From: Sutcliffiella horikoshii
GTDB taxonomy: Bacteria > Bacillota > Bacilli > Bacillales > Bacillaceae_I
Direction of reading: 5' to 3'
Assembly (NCBI RefSeq): GCF_019931755.1
Contig: NZ_CP082918.1
Coordinates: 1,964,001-2,028,000, forward strand
DNA: 64,000 nucleotides
The stretch's first letter is position 1. Every line of letters starts with the position of its first letter. The notes beneath the pieces are model-generated. The model was not told where the DNA came from, did no database searches, and saw nothing but the letters and a program-made list of their open reading frames with translations. This document shows positions 63,871 to 64,000 of the stretch, one piece after another. The position numbers and the translations under genes were made by a program.

Positions 63871-64000
63871 ATGAGCAATTTCAAAGTATCTATCGAATTT
63901 TGCATGCAGTGAAACTACGCGCCAAAAGCCGCGAGTTTCGCGGAATTACTATTCAGCCACTTCCGAACGGATATCTCCTCTATGGAGCTGATCCCAAGCT
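63871..64000 (+). CDS. SelW/Rdx-family selenoprotein with CxxU motif (3' end outside window)
   Basis: ATG at 63871 behind AGGAGG (63860-63865). Reading the UGA at 63910-63912 as Sec gives MSNFKVSIEFCMQ-Sec-NYAPKAASFAELLF..., the thioredoxin-like Rdx pattern: beta strand, CxxU, N-Y-x-P-x-A, helix, then MELIPS where family members continue with a GG-V-F segment. 43 codons are in the window. SelW-type proteins are small redox proteins. The UGA is followed by a hairpin. A conventional caller would see only a 13-residue ORF. Confidence 0.88.
63929..63943 (+). promoter_or_regulatory. Candidate bacterial SECIS hairpin in the SelW-like gene
   Basis: CCGCGA-GTT-TCGCGG, a perfect 6-bp GC-rich stem with a G-bearing loop, begins 16 bases after the UGA, the distance range of bacterial SECIS elements. 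Confidence 0.7.

Overview
The window comes from a low-GC, endospore-forming Firmicute of the family Bacillaceae. The gene order follows the Bacillus chromosome backbone closely: rny-ymdB-spoVS ... tdh-kbl-miaB-ymcA-cotE-mutS-mutL-miaA-hfq-spoVK-hflX-ynbB-glnR-glnA, then lexA-yneB-ynzC-tkt-sirA-yneF ... ccdA-yneI-yneJ-yneK, then proI-proB-proA. Start codons are often TTG or GTG behind strong AGGAGG-type ribosome sites. Sporulation genes (spoVS, cotE, spoVK, sirA, a spo0E-like gene, a gerP-like gene) are spread through the window. I cannot name the species.

Layout. 1-5.6 kb: RNase Y end, YmdB, SpoVS, an M19 dipeptidase, and a two-subunit 2-oxoacid:ferredoxin oxidoreductase with a CcpA-type site. 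5.6-18.2 kb: threonine catabolism (tdh-kbl), tRNA modification (miaB, miaA), RicA, CotE with two sporulation promoters, mismatch repair (mutSL), Hfq, SpoVK. 18.2-21.6 kb: a divergent carotenoid-type oxidoreductase/glycosyltransferase pair and a TRIC-type channel. 21.8-26.7 kb: hflX, ynbB, a 52-bp tandem repeat array, and glnRA with GlnR boxes. 26.8-29.2 kb: small accessory genes (orphan holin, nucleoside hydrolase, DUF421). 29.2-41.3 kb: lexA and the yne cluster. yneA is missing, and a heterodimeric ABC exporter, an esterase and a short spo0E-like gene are inserted. 41.4-49.3 kb: DnaI-like ATPase, MoxR/DUF58/membrane trio, and the complete glutamate-to-proline pathway.

49.4-64 kb is more accessory in character and carries the most notable content: selenocysteine machinery. 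It has a tRNA-Sec(UCA) gene, selB, a selD that itself contains an in-frame UGA (Sec) at its catalytic position, and the 5' part of a SelW-like Rdx gene with a CxxU motif whose UGA is followed by a strong hairpin. selA is not in the window. Between the tRNA and selB lie a frameshifted DUF2817 peptidase gene, an AAA ATPase, a DUF429 protein, two GyrI-like domain proteins, a YtrA-type GntR/ABC operon, two secreted low-complexity repeat proteins and several small ORFs. selB overlaps a gerP-like spore gene preceded by a close sigma-K promoter match, which suggests mother-cell transcription of selB.

All calls rest on reading sequence and protein motifs. No database search was run.
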